This document shows, piece after piece, positions 17,062-25,191 of a stretch of 64,000 nucleotides of DNA. Under the pieces are notes generated by a model. It was given only the letters and a program-made list of their open reading frames with translations, was not told the DNA's origin and ran no database searches. Positions within the stretch are counted from its first letter, which is position 1. Every line of letters starts with the position of its first letter. Source of the DNA: Sphingomonas sp. Leaf412 (lineage in GTDB: Bacteria; Pseudomonadota; Alphaproteobacteria; Sphingomonadales; Sphingomonadaceae); contig NZ_LMQP01000003.1 in NCBI RefSeq assembly GCF_001425405.1, positions 387,715 to 451,714 of the forward strand, written 5' to 3'. The translations under genes and the position numbers were made by a program.

Positions 17062-18159
17062 GGCGTGCGCGGGGGTGTTCCGCGGGGGCGGGTCGGGTGA
17101 TGTGCGGTGCGGGGTGTGGGGTTTGATCCTGTGGCCGCTGTGCCGAGCGAATGGTCGTCGTGGCGCGTGTGGCGTGGTGGACCCCGGAACAGGTCCGGGG
17201 TGACGGAGTGGGTGGGGTTGGCGGCGTGGCCGTTGCACCCGCCGTCATGCCGGACCTGTTTCGGCATCCAGGGGTCCGCTGGACCGTGCATGGCGAGGGG
17301 GGCGCCAGGAAGGGGTTTGTTCGCGCGGAGACGCGGAGGGCGCGGAGGCGTTCCGTGCGGGGATGTCGGGGGTTCCGCTGTCCGACGTTGGTTCGATGAT
17401 TTGCGGTGCGGGCGTGCGTGACCGTATCTTGGGGCCGCTGTTTCGTTTGAGTTCGTGTCGTGGGATGCGTGGCGCGGTGGACCCCGGAACAAGTCCGGGG
17501 TGACGGAGTTGGCCGCGTGGCCGTTGCGCCTGCCGTCATGCAGGACCTGTTTCGGCATCCACGGGTCCGCTGGACCGTGCATGGCGAGGGGGGCGCCAGG
17601 AAGGGGTTTGTTCGCGCGGAGGCGCGGAGGGCGCGGAGGGGTTCCGTGCGGGGATGTCGGGGGTTTCGCTGTCCGACGTTGGTTGGGTGATTTGCGGTGC
17701 GGGCGTGCGTGACCGCATCTTGGGGCCGCTGTTTCGTCTGAGTGCGTGTCGTGGGATGCGTGGCGCGGTGGACCTCGGAACACGTCCGGGGTGACGGGGT
17801 GGGTCGGGTTGGCCGCGTGGCCGTTGCGCCTGCCGTCATGCAGGACCTGTTCCGGCATCCACCGGGCCGCTGGACGGTGCGTGGCGGGGCGCGGGTTTGT
17901 GGCCGGATGTGTGGCGGCGGCGTAGATGCCGGGCGAGGCGTGAGACGGTGGCCTGTGCTTCCGCACCGCCCGTCACCCCGGACTTGATCCGGGGTCCATC
18001 GTGCCCCGAAGCAACGGGTCGTTGTACTTGCGGCGCGATGGATGCCGGATCAGGTCCGGCATGACGGAGGTCGGGTTGTTCGTACCGCGAGGCGACCGGC
18101 GGTTGTCTGTGGCGCGATGGATGCCGGATCGGGTCCGGCATGACGGGGAGTGACGTGAC
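17062..18159. repeat. Gene-free tandem repeat island between ybjN and proC
   Basis: No credible gene in 1.1 kb. A unit of about 295 bp occurs nearly three times: the marker ACCCCGGAAC is at 17181 and 17481, and ACCTCGGAAC at 17772 (periods 300 and 291). Each unit carries element A half-hairpins in reversed order (right half, then CGTCATG left half), a TTCGCGCGGAG block and a shared unique stretch (GGGGCCGCTGTTTCG). The third copy is cut short after about 110 bases. A full element A (17971-18066) and a partial one (18081-18144) follow, up to 16 bases before proC. Confidence 0.8.
17971..18066. repeat. Element A palindromic repeat
   Basis: CGTCACCCCGGACTTGATCC opens the element and CCGGCATGACG closes it, with end hairpins CCCCGGACTTGATCCGGGG and GCCGGATCAGGTCCGGC. 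The two ends are of different subtype (CCCCGG and GCCGG). Confidence 0.75.
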
Positions 18160-18957
18160 ATGCGGGTGTGGATGATCGGATGCGGGAACATGGGGTCGGC
18201 CATGTTGCGGCGGTGGATCGCGAGCGGGGTGGTGGCCGCGGCGGACGTGTTCGTCGTCAATCGGCAGGACCGCGCGCTGCCCGCGGGCGTCGTGCAGGGA
18301 CGTGTCCTGCCCGATCTGCCCCCGCCCGACGTGGTCGTGCTGGGCATCAAGCCGCAACAGCTGCACGCGGTCGCGGCGGTCCATGCCGCCGCGGTCGCGA
18401 AGGCGCCGCTGCTGGTATCGATGCTGGCGGGGGCCGACCCCGCGGCCTTGTCGCGCGCGTTTCCGGGGCCGGTGGCGGTGCAGACGATGCCGAACCTGCC
18501 GGTCGAGCTGGGGCGCGGCGTCGTCGCGGTCCATGCGCCGGGGATCGACGCCGCGGCGCGGGGCGCGACCGACCGGCTTCTGGCGCCGCTGGGGCTGGTG
18601 GAATGGTTCGACGATCCGGCGCGCTTCGCCGCGGCGGGCGCGCTGTCGGGGACCGCGCCCGCGTTCCTGTTCCGCTTCGTCGATGCATTGGCGGCGGGCG
18701 GAGTCGCGATCGGGCTGGACCCGCGCGAGGCGGCGGCGATCGCGCTGGCGAGCGTGGAGGGCGCCGCCGCGATGGCCGCGGCGAGCGACCGTTCCCCCGC
18801 CGCACTGGCGGATGCGGTGGCGAGCCCGGGGGGGATGACGCGCGAGGGGCTGAACGTGCTGGACGCGGATCGCGCGCTGGCGGCGTTGCTGGAGGAGACG
18901 CTGCGCAGCGTCGCGCGGCGCGGGGTGGAGATGGCGACGGCGGCGCGGGAGGCTTGA
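18160..18957 (+). CDS. proC: Pyrroline-5-carboxylate reductase
   Basis: NAD(P)H-dependent last step of proline synthesis, 265 residues, cytoplasmic. Seen: the Rossmann start MIGCGNMGSAMLRRW, VVLGIKPQQL, VSMLAGAD, VQTMPNLPVELGRGV, and the C-terminal family region ALSGTAPAFLFRFVDAL followed by SPGGMTREGLNVLD. The start ATG is 16 bases after an element A end, so the native promoter with ubiK-ybjN is separated by 1.1 kb of repeats. It overlaps the next gene. Confidence 0.93.
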   Translation: MRVWMIGCGNMGSAMLRRWIASGVVAAADVFVVNRQDRALPAGVVQGRVLPDLPPPDVVVLGIKPQQLHAVAAVHAAAVAKAPLLVSMLAGADPAALSRAFPGPVAVQTMPNLPVELGRGVVAVHAPGIDAAARGATDRLLAPLGLVEWFDDPARFAAAGALSGTAPAFLFRFVDALAAGGVAIGLDPREAAAIALASVEGAAAMAAASDRSPAALADAVASPGGMTREGLNVLDADRALAALLEETLRSVARRGVEMATAAREA

Positions 18958-19265
18958 GCGGGGCGCTGCTCGATGTCGCGTTCGACGGCGTGGTGATCGA
19001 GTGGCACGGGCCGGCGCCGTTCTTCTTCGTCGCGCTGCCCGCGGACGACGTGGCGGCGGTGCGCGCGGCGGCGCGGGGTGCCAGCTACGGCTGGGGCGTG
19101 GTGCCGGTCGCGGCGACGATCGGCGACGTCGACTTCACGACCTCGCTGTTCCCGCGCGACGGCGGCTACCTGCTGCCGCTGAAGGATGTGGTGCGGCGCG
19201 TTGCGGGCGTCGTTCCGGGGAGCGTGGTCGCGGTGCGGATGCGGGTGATGCGGCGCGAACCATGA
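18954..19265 (+). CDS. DUF1905 domain-containing protein
   Basis: A protein of 103 residues with the DUF1905 pattern: FDGVVIEWHGPAPFFFVALP, GWGVVPVAATIGDVDFTTSLFPRDGGYLLPLKDVVR, and a final VAVRMRV strand. DUF1905 is a small beta-barrel found in proteins related to YdeI, and its function is unknown. The proposed start is TTG at 18954, overlapping the proC stop (TTGA) and preceded by GGGAGG at 18947-18952. This suggests translational coupling with proC. Confidence 0.75.
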   Translation: MSGALLDVAFDGVVIEWHGPAPFFFVALPADDVAAVRAAARGASYGWGVVPVAATIGDVDFTTSLFPRDGGYLLPLKDVVRRVAGVVPGSVVAVRMRVMRREP

Positions 19266-19332
19266 CGGCCGCGGCGGCCACCGACATCGGTTCGGGATGA
19301 GCGCGGGCGAGGGCGCCGCGTTCGCGCAGGCC

Positions 19333-19363
19333 CGTCGACTTCGCTCAGGGCGAACGGGATTGA
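19333..19363. repeat. Half copy of element C
   Basis: CGTCGACTTCGCTCAGGGCG with ACGGG matches the right half of the element C copies upstream. The 19266-19449 spacer otherwise holds only a short GAAAGCGGTCCGACCGCTTTC hairpin near 19388-19408, which may end transcription between the convergent genes. Confidence 0.5.
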
Positions 19364-19449
19364 GTGAATGAACGTCCCAAAGTGGTGGAAAGCGGTCCGA
19401 CCGCTTTCGGACTGCAATCTCGATTAGCGGACGTTCAACGCCCCTCCGG

Positions 19450-19806
19450 TTACGGGAGGATATACTGCTCCAATTCGAGCGCTCTGCTTCGGGTCAGATC
19501 TAACATGCAATAAGCGCCCTGAATGTAATGGGCGCTGCCGGGGGCCAAATTGTAGAAATCGCAAGTCGCGTCACGATATTTCAGCCACGCCGATTGAGCA
19601 CGCTGTAAGGCTTTGCGCTGCGGGCCATCGACAAACTCAAGGGTCAGTGGGTAAGCCGCATTTAGCCTCTTCTGCCAAGCATCGGCATGTTCTGAATAAC
19701 ACGACGATGGAGTGACAGTGCCATCTTTGTCATTGCATCCCTCGGTCGTGTCGCGAGGCAGGCCGCTGAGCGTAACCTGAAGGGCTATGACGGCGACAAT
19801 AGGCAT
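19450..19806 (-). CDS. Lysozyme inhibitor LprI-like (DUF1311) secreted protein
   Basis: A protein of 118 residues with a short signal-like N-terminus (MPIVAVIALQVTLSG). The DUF1311/LprI core follows: SEHADAWQKRLNAAY, RKALQRAQSAWLKYRDATCDFYN and YCMLDLTRSRALELEQYI. Cysteines at the expected places fit a periplasmic disulfide-bonded fold. LprI in mycobacteria inhibits lysozyme, but many family members are uncharacterised. The ATG at 19806 gives the only plausible signal peptide. Base composition here is lower in GC than the neighbours, a possible sign of transfer. Confidence 0.75.
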   Translation of the reverse strand: MPIVAVIALQVTLSGLPRDTTEGCNDKDGTVTPSSCYSEHADAWQKRLNAAYPLTLEFVDGPQRKALQRAQSAWLKYRDATCDFYNLAPGSAHYIQGAYCMLDLTRSRALELEQYILP

Positions 19807-20002
19807 GTTTACGGTCCCATGCTGGCGGAAGTAAGTGGCCGCTTTCGGCCTGCCTTGTCGAGGGGACGAATGACGAGTTTTGGGCGTTAGCGGACATAAC
19901 GCCTGCGTCGGCAAATATCGATCTCGCGCGACCCGACGCGTGTCCGGTTGGCGGTTACCCCCGTCACGGTTGCCACTTCGCATCGCGCGCGGGCCGGCGA
20001 GG

Positions 20003-20491
20003 CTACCGCCGCAATTCCTCGACCCGCGGCATTTCATCGGGCGGGATCAATCCCTCCAGCACCGCCCAGAAGCCCGTCACCGCTTCCTGCCCCGCGCGCG
20101 AATAGGCGGCGGACAGGCGTTCGCGCAGCGCGTCGAAAAGGCTGGATTCCAGCGCCGCCCCCTCCGGCGTCAGTTTCAGCAGCCGTTGCCGCCGGTCCTT
20201 CTCGCCGGGCCGGGTATCGACCAGCTTGCGCTCGATCAGTTCGTTCAGGACGCGGCCCAGCGATTGCTTGGTGATGTTCAGCAGCGCCAGCAGGTCGCTG
20301 ACCGTCAGGTCGGGTTTTCGCGCGATGAAATACAGCGCGCGGTGATGCGCGCGGCCCAGCCCCTGTTCCGCCAGCCCGCGATCGATCGCGCGCGTGATGT
20401 GGCTGTTGCCGAAATAAAGCAGCTCCATCCCGCGACGCAGCTCGGGCTCGCGCAGGAAGAGGGCCGATGCGGACTGGTTCGGGGCAGCCAT
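20003..20491 (-). CDS. MarR family transcriptional regulator
   Basis: A protein of 162 residues with a winged helix-turn-helix: LELLYFGNSHITRAI-like dimer helix, HHRALYFIARKPDLTVSDLLALL, the recognition helix region TKQSLGRVLNELIERKLV, and the wing RPGEKDRRQRLLKLTPEG. C-terminal helices complete the dimer interface. ATG 20491 is used, and ATG 20509 is possible. It is divergent from ilvE with only 64 bases between the start codons, so it may regulate ilvE and itself. Confidence 0.88.
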   Translation of the reverse strand: MAAPNQSASALFLREPELRRGMELLYFGNSHITRAIDRGLAEQGLGRAHHRALYFIARKPDLTVSDLLALLNITKQSLGRVLNELIERKLVDTRPGEKDRRQRLLKLTPEGAALESSLFDALRERLSAAYSRAGQEAVTGFWAVLEGLIPPDEMPRVEELRR

Positions 20492-20555
20492 GTTGACCAG
20501 CCTTGCCATCGGCCCTAACCGGCCGCAACCCTTGCCAGCCAGGAGCCGTCCGCCC

Positions 20556-21635
20556 GTGTCGTTCCCGTTCGTGCCCAACCCGTCCCCCGTGTCCGCCCAG
20601 GAGCGCGCCGGGCGGCTGGTCGATCCCGGGTTCGGGCGCGTCTTCACCGACCATATGGCGACGCTGCGCTGGTCCGAGGCCGCGGGCTGGCACGATGGCC
20701 GCATCTGCGCGCGCGCGCCGTTCCAGATCGATCCGGCGTCCGCGGTGCTGCATTACGCGCAGGAGATATTCGAGGGATTGAAGGCATATCGCCTGGACGA
20801 CGGCGCGCTGGCGCTGTTCCGGCCGGAGCAGAACGCGCGCCGGTTCCAGCGGTCGGCGCGGCGGCTGGCGATGCCCGAACTGCCCGAGGACCTGTTCCTG
20901 CAATCGATCGAGGCGCTGGTGCGGGCCGACGCCGACTGGGTGCCGGGGCAGGAAGGCGGGTCGCTGTACCTGCGCCCGTTCCTGATCGCGAGCGAGGTGT
21001 TCCTGGGCGTGAAGCCGGCGTCGGAATATCTGTACGTCGTACTGGCGAGTTCGGCGGGATCGTATTGGAAGGGCGGGGCGCGCGCGATCTCGCTGTGGGT
21101 CAGCCACGATTATACCCGCGCCGCGCCGGGCGGCACGGGCGAGGCGAAATGCGGCGGCAATTACGCCACCAGCCTGGTCGCGCAGCAGGAGGCGATCCGC
21201 CGCGGGTGCGACCAGGTCGTCTTCCTCGACGCGGGCGAGCGCCGCTGGATCGAGGAACTGGGCGGCATGAACATCTTCTTCGTCTTCGCCGACGGCACGA
21301 TCCGCACGCCGCCGCTGGCGGGCACGATCCTGCCGGGCATCACGCGCGATTCGATCCTGGCGCTGGCGCGTGCCGAGGGGTTGCGCGTCGAGGAGGAACC
21401 CTATGCGATCGCGGACTGGCGCGCGGACGCGGAGAGCGGGCGGCTGACCGAATCGTTCGCGTGCGGCACCGCGGCGGTGGTGACCCCGATCGGGCGCGTC
21501 GCCGGGCCGGATTACGGCTTCACCGTGGGAACGGGCGCGACGGGGCAGGTGACGCAGCATTTCCTGGACCGCCTGACCGCGATCCAGCGCGGCCGCGCGC
21601 CCGACGCGCACGGATGGGTGCAGAGGATCGGTTGA
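20556..21635 (+). CDS. ilvE: Branched-chain amino acid aminotransferase
   Basis: PLP enzyme of fold type IV, 359 residues, for the last step of Leu, Ile and Val synthesis. Motifs: HYAQEIFEGLKAYR, FRPEQNARRFQRSARRLAMP, LYLRPFLIASE, the catalytic lysine in GEAKCGGNYATSL, EELGGMNIFFV and the phosphate-binding GTAAVVTPIG. AGGAG at 20541-20545 lies ten bases before GTG 20556, supporting that start. A later GTG at 20589 is also possible. It has a divergent MarR gene upstream and tRNA-Gln 36 bases downstream. Confidence 0.93.
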   Translation: MSFPFVPNPSPVSAQERAGRLVDPGFGRVFTDHMATLRWSEAAGWHDGRICARAPFQIDPASAVLHYAQEIFEGLKAYRLDDGALALFRPEQNARRFQRSARRLAMPELPEDLFLQSIEALVRADADWVPGQEGGSLYLRPFLIASEVFLGVKPASEYLYVVLASSAGSYWKGGARAISLWVSHDYTRAAPGGTGEAKCGGNYATSLVAQQEAIRRGCDQVVFLDAGERRWIEELGGMNIFFVFADGTIRTPPLAGTILPGITRDSILALARAEGLRVEEEPYAIADWRADAESGRLTESFACGTAAVVTPIGRVAGPDYGFTVGTGATGQVTQHFLDRLTAIQRGRAPDAHGWVQRIG

Positions 21636-21671
21636 GCTTTCCCGCGCGCGGCGCTAAGCGCGCGGGCCTGC

Positions 21672-21746
21672 TGGGGCGTCGCCAAGTGGTAAGGCAGCGG
21701 CTTTTGGTGCCGCCATTCGCAGGTTCGAATCCTGCCGCCCCAGCCA
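21672..21746 (+). tRNA. tRNA-Gln (anticodon TTG)
   Basis: A 75-base cloverleaf with CCA encoded. The acceptor stem TGGGGCG (21672-21678) pairs with CGCCCCA (21736-21742), with discriminator G and CCA at 21744-21746. The D arm is GCCAAGTGGTAAGGC. The anticodon stem GCGGC/GCCGC surrounds the loop TTTTGGT, giving anticodon TTG at 21704-21706 (glutamine). The T arm GCAGGTTCGAATCCTGC is canonical. Confidence 0.97.
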
Positions 21747-21763
21747 ATACGTCATCGGGCGCC

Positions 21764-22957
21764 TCACTCCGCGTGTCGGTCGTCGCCCGTGCGGTTGCGG
21801 TTGTCGGGGTCGAAGAATGCCGCGCGCAGCGGGAGGGTGGCGGCGCCGATGGCTGCGGCGTCGCCGTCGATCGCGGAGGCCGCGATCCGGGGGGACGGGC
21901 GGTGGAAACCGCGCCGTTCGGGATTCGTCAGCGCGATCCGGGCGATCATGCGGTCGGCGAGGGACGCGGGAAGGCGCCCGCCCAGCACGATCATGCCGGG
22001 ATCGAGCGTGGCGGAAATGGCCGAGGCGATCAGGTCGACCGACGGCATCACGGCGTCGAGCCACGATCCGACCGCGGGATGATCGGGATCGAAGCGGTCG
22101 AGCATCGCGTGAAGATCGGGATAGGATATGCCCGCATCCGCGAACGCGAGGCGCAGCGCCTCCAGATTGGGGTGCGGCCAGCCGCCGGGCAGGATGGAGG
22201 CGAATTCGCCCGCGTTGCCGTGTCGCCCGCGCAGCAGCCGGCCCCCGGCGATGACGCCGCCGCCAAAGCCCGCGGAGAAATAGAGGTAGGCGAGGTCCGG
22301 CACGGTGCGGCCGTGGCCCAGCATGGTTTCGCCCACCGCCGCGACGTTGCCGTCGTTCTCGACCCACACCTTCGTCCCGAAGGCGTCGGCCAGCATCGTG
22401 TCGAGCGGGACCAGCGCCCAGGGATCGAGCAGGCGCGGGGGATTCAGGCGCGCGCCGTCGCCGATGAAATAGCCGGTGATGCCGAAGCCGATCCCGACCA
22501 GCGCCGCGCGATCGTGCCCGGTTTCGGCGATCGCGGCATCGATCATGCGTCCGATCTGCGCACAGGCGGGCGCGATCGCGGTATCGGCGAGGCGCGCGCT
22601 GCGGCCCGCGGCGACGGTGCCCGCCAGGTCCAGCACGACCAGCGATACGGCGTCGGTCATCACCGACACGCCGATGGAGAAGGCGGCGGCGCCGTTCAGC
22701 GCCAGCCGCGCGCTGGGCTTTCCACGGCCCGCGATCACCGGTGCCCCCTCCGTCAGCAGATCGCGCGCCAGCAGGGGCTCGACGAGGCGGGTGATCGAAT
22801 GCGGCGCCAGGCCGGTCAGTCGCGCCAGGTCGGCCCGGCTCGCGGCGCCCAGCCGCGACAGCAGGTCCATCACGACGCCTTCGTTCGCGGTGGCGGTGCG
22901 CCAGCCGTCGCCGCGCAGGAAGCGGGTGGGGAAATCGCCCGCGGTATTGCCCGTCAT
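21764..22957 (-). CDS. ROK family transcriptional regulator
   Basis: A protein of 397 residues. Residues 25-80 form a winged helix (GVVMDLLSRLGAASRADLARLTGLAPHSITRLVEPLL). The rest is an ROK (NagC/XylR-like) sugar-kinase fold with VGIGFGITGYFI, WVENDGNVAAVGETM and LYFSAGFGGGVIAGG. The usual zinc motif (CxCGxxGC) after the GHxG segment is absent: HGNAGEFASILPGG runs straight on without cysteines. It overlaps the upstream MFS gene by ATGA, so both are translated together. A likely local regulator, with the palindrome at 25122-25144 as candidate operator. Confidence 0.88.
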   Translation of the reverse strand: MTGNTAGDFPTRFLRGDGWRTATANEGVVMDLLSRLGAASRADLARLTGLAPHSITRLVEPLLARDLLTEGAPVIAGRGKPSARLALNGAAAFSIGVSVMTDAVSLVVLDLAGTVAAGRSARLADTAIAPACAQIGRMIDAAIAETGHDRAALVGIGFGITGYFIGDGARLNPPRLLDPWALVPLDTMLADAFGTKVWVENDGNVAAVGETMLGHGRTVPDLAYLYFSAGFGGGVIAGGRLLRGRHGNAGEFASILPGGWPHPNLEALRLAFADAGISYPDLHAMLDRFDPDHPAVGSWLDAVMPSVDLIASAISATLDPGMIVLGGRLPASLADRMIARIALTNPERRGFHRPSPRIAASAIDGDAAAIGAATLPLRAAFFDPDNRNRTGDDRHAE

Positions 22958-24105
22958 GACTGCGACAAGCCGTGGCGCCGCGGCGAAGTCAAGCGCCGTG
23001 CCACCAGCAGCGCGGCGACGAGGCAGGCCAGCGCGATGGCCGCGGCGAAGCGGGCGAACACGTCCGGCGCGAACACCGGCACGTGCCCCAGCCCGCCCGC
23101 CAGCGCCAGCCCGGCCGCGCCCAACGCCAGCTTGGATGCCATCGTGTAGACGCCGTAGCCCCGCGGGCCCTGCGCCAGCGCGGGCAGCAGTGCCCAGCCG
23201 ATCAGGTTGGTCACCCCCATCACGACGCCGAGCGCCACCAGCATCGCGGGCGCGGTGCTCCAGGCGAACCCCGCGGCGACGGATCCGCCCGCGACGAAGG
23301 CGGCGGATTGCAGGATCAGGCCGTGGCGCGGCGCCGACCCCAGCCGGATCGGGATCAGCGCGGCCGCCGATCGGCCGACGATCAGCAGCGCGAGGATCGA
23401 CACGCCGTCATTCGCGGCGTGGGGGGCGACGGCGGGGAGGTGGAGGACCGCCTTGGCCAACGCCCCCAGCGCGACGATGCCGATGACGTTGGCGGCCAGG
23501 AAGGTCGGCGGCAGGCCGATCGACCGCCCCGGGCGCGGTCGCCGGTCGTCCGGGACCGGGGGAAAGCGGGAAAGCAGCGGCAGCATGGTCGACCCGATCA
23601 GCAGCGCGGCGCCGGCGATGGCCCACAGCATCGGCGCGGTGGCGATCCGGGCCGATCCGCCGACCCCCCAGGCGGCGAACAGCGCGGCGAGCGCGGTCCC
23701 GATCGTGCGCACCCGCGCCAGCCAGGCGGCCCGTGCCGGAATGCCGCCGAGCCGGGTCATCAGCGCGTTGTGCGGCACATCGCAGCCCGCATAGGCGATG
23801 CGGAACGCCAGCGTCGCGCCGAGCAGCGCGACCGGGCCGTGCGGCGCCAGCAGGACCGTCGCCGGGAAGCTGGCCGCCGCGACCGCCAGCCCGATGCCCG
23901 CAAGCCGCGCGGCATGATGCGGGCGGCGCCCCAGCCAGATGCCGACGGCGAGGTCCGCGACCGCGTTCGCCGCCAGTCCGGCCAGGAACAGCGCGCCCGC
24001 GACGATCGGGTCGACCGAATAGACCGATACCAGCAGGTAGAGCGTCAGCAGGTCGCTGGCGGTCCACAGCAGGCTCTTGCCCACATGCGCGACGCCGTAC
24101 GCCAC
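22954..24105 (-). CDS. MFS transporter, sugar/cation symporter-like
   Basis: Integral membrane protein of 383 residues with 11-12 hydrophobic segments, for example LTLYLLVSVYSVDPIVAGALFL and LAANAVADLAVGIWLGRR. The cytoplasmic loop WLGRRPHHAARLAG after the second pair and YAGCDVPHNALMTRL resemble glycoside-pentoside-hexuronide symporters. The first in-frame start is GTG 24105 within WVAYGVAH, just past the stop of the preceding gene. The frame is open further upstream but overlaps that gene. It is coupled to the ROK regulator. Substrate unknown; an organic phosphate or sugar is inferred from neighbours. Confidence 0.78.
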   Translation of the reverse strand: MAYGVAHVGKSLLWTASDLLTLYLLVSVYSVDPIVAGALFLAGLAANAVADLAVGIWLGRRPHHAARLAGIGLAVAAASFPATVLLAPHGPVALLGATLAFRIAYAGCDVPHNALMTRLGGIPARAAWLARVRTIGTALAALFAAWGVGGSARIATAPMLWAIAGAALLIGSTMLPLLSRFPPVPDDRRPRPGRSIGLPPTFLAANVIGIVALGALAKAVLHLPAVAPHAANDGVSILALLIVGRSAAALIPIRLGSAPRHGLILQSAAFVAGGSVAAGFAWSTAPAMLVALGVVMGVTNLIGWALLPALAQGPRGYGVYTMASKLALGAAGLALAGGLGHVPVFAPDVFARFAAAIALACLVAALLVARRLTSPRRHGLSQS

Positions 24106-24122
24106 CCATGCGCGGCGCCAGC

Positions 24123-25070
24123 CTAGCGGATCCAGCGGACCTTGTAGAGGCGCATCCCCTCCACCGGGATCCGCACCGGATCGCTGCCGTCCGCGCGCGC
24201 GATCGTGAAGCCCTTCGCCCACCAACTCTCCTCCGCCTGGACCCAGGCCAGTCGTCCGCCCATCATCCCCACCGCCTTCACGCGCGGCCGCGGGTTGAGC
24301 GCGGGCAGCGGGGTGTACGTGCCGGGCGCGGGCGGTCGCCCCTCCGGTCGTCCCCCCGCCGGCCCGGCCGCATCGCCCGCGTCCGGATCGCCTGCATCCG
24401 GATCGAACGTCCAGACGCCGTCGTCGGTCGTCACCAGATAGCGGCCATCGGGGCGGCGCGACAGGTCGTGGCCGTCGCGGCGTCCCGGCAGGGTCCAGCG
24501 TGCCGACTCCGTCAGGACGGGGGCGGACGACGTGCCCGCGACGCGATACGCCTGGATCAGGTCGTGCGACAGGACGAACAGCCGGTCCCGCGCGCGATCC
24601 CATACCGCGCCGTGCCCCGACGGCAGCGGCAGGTGGAGCAGCGGCGTCTCGCTGCGCGTGCGGTCGTACACCTCCAGGCGATCGCCCTTCGGATCGATCG
24701 ACAGGGCGACCGCGATCATGCCGCCGGGCAGCATGTCCGCGGAATGGGCCATCGGCGCGGTCGCACGGAAGGTGACGCGACCGCTCACGCGCTCGATCAG
24801 GACCACGCCCCCGGTCGACGCGGTGACCAGAATGCCGCGACCGCCGTCCACCGGTTTGCAATCGTCGATATGCGCGAGCAGCGCCGTGCGATAGCGCGCG
24901 GGCAGGTCCGTCGCGTCGGCCGCGCGCCACCGCCACACCTCCACCGACCGGCCGCTTTCGATGCGATATTCGCGGATCTGGTCACCGCCGCAGGCATAGA
25001 GCCGCGGTGCGGCGTCAGCCGGGGCGGGGGCGGACGCGACGGCGGCGGCAATTATCATACTGATCGGCAT
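24123..25070 (-). CDS. Secreted beta-propeller-like protein (DUF6528-like)
   Basis: A protein of 315 residues with a signal peptide (about 1-21, MPISMIIAAAVASAPAPADA) and repeated four-strand units typical of a beta-propeller: RLYACGGDQIREYRI, ILVTASTGGVVLIERVSG, RLEVYDRTR, DRLFVLSHDLIQAYRV, YLVTTDDGVWTFDPD. A Gly/Pro/Asp-rich linker lies near 225-250. The match to DUF6528 is from memory and tentative. It is the first gene of the operon with MFS and ROK, divergent from the receptor across the palindrome. A periplasmic ligand-binding role is plausible. Confidence 0.65.
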   Translation of the reverse strand: MPISMIIAAAVASAPAPADAAPRLYACGGDQIREYRIESGRSVEVWRWRAADATDLPARYRTALLAHIDDCKPVDGGRGILVTASTGGVVLIERVSGRVTFRATAPMAHSADMLPGGMIAVALSIDPKGDRLEVYDRTRSETPLLHLPLPSGHGAVWDRARDRLFVLSHDLIQAYRVAGTSSAPVLTESARWTLPGRRDGHDLSRRPDGRYLVTTDDGVWTFDPDAGDPDAGDAAGPAGGRPEGRPPAPGTYTPLPALNPRPRVKAVGMMGGRLAWVQAEESWWAKGFTIARADGSDPVRIPVEGMRLYKVRWIR

Positions 25071-25121
25071 AGTAATATCTGTCCGTTCACGAGATCGGTG
25101 CAAACAGCCTAAGCCACCGTC

Positions 25122-25144
25122 ATAACTATGTCACCTATAGTTAT
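25122..25144. promoter_or_regulatory. AT-rich perfect palindrome, candidate operator
   Basis: ATAACTAT (25122-25129) and ATAGTTAT (25137-25144) are perfect inverted arms around a seven-base spacer. The site lies midway between the divergent starts at 25070 and 25192, in a markedly AT-rich patch of very GC-rich DNA. The right arm runs into TATAGTTATTAAAT, which contains a -10-like sequence. ROK regulators bind AT-rich palindromes, and one is encoded in the adjoining operon. The link is inference. Confidence 0.6.
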
Positions 25145-25191
25145 TAAATGGGAGGGCGCGTCGACGCCGGTTCGACGAGGGGGATGCCATC

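Noticed and set aside
17140-17900. Possible CRISPR-like repeat array
   Set aside because: Only three units of about 295 bp, each nearly identical throughout with no short repeat/unique spacer pattern and no cas genes nearby.
22954-24936. A 660-residue version of the MFS protein extending through the propeller gene
   Set aside because: The extra 276 residues are Arg/Gly-rich, overlap a gene with a signal peptide and beta-propeller pattern, and include no transporter features.
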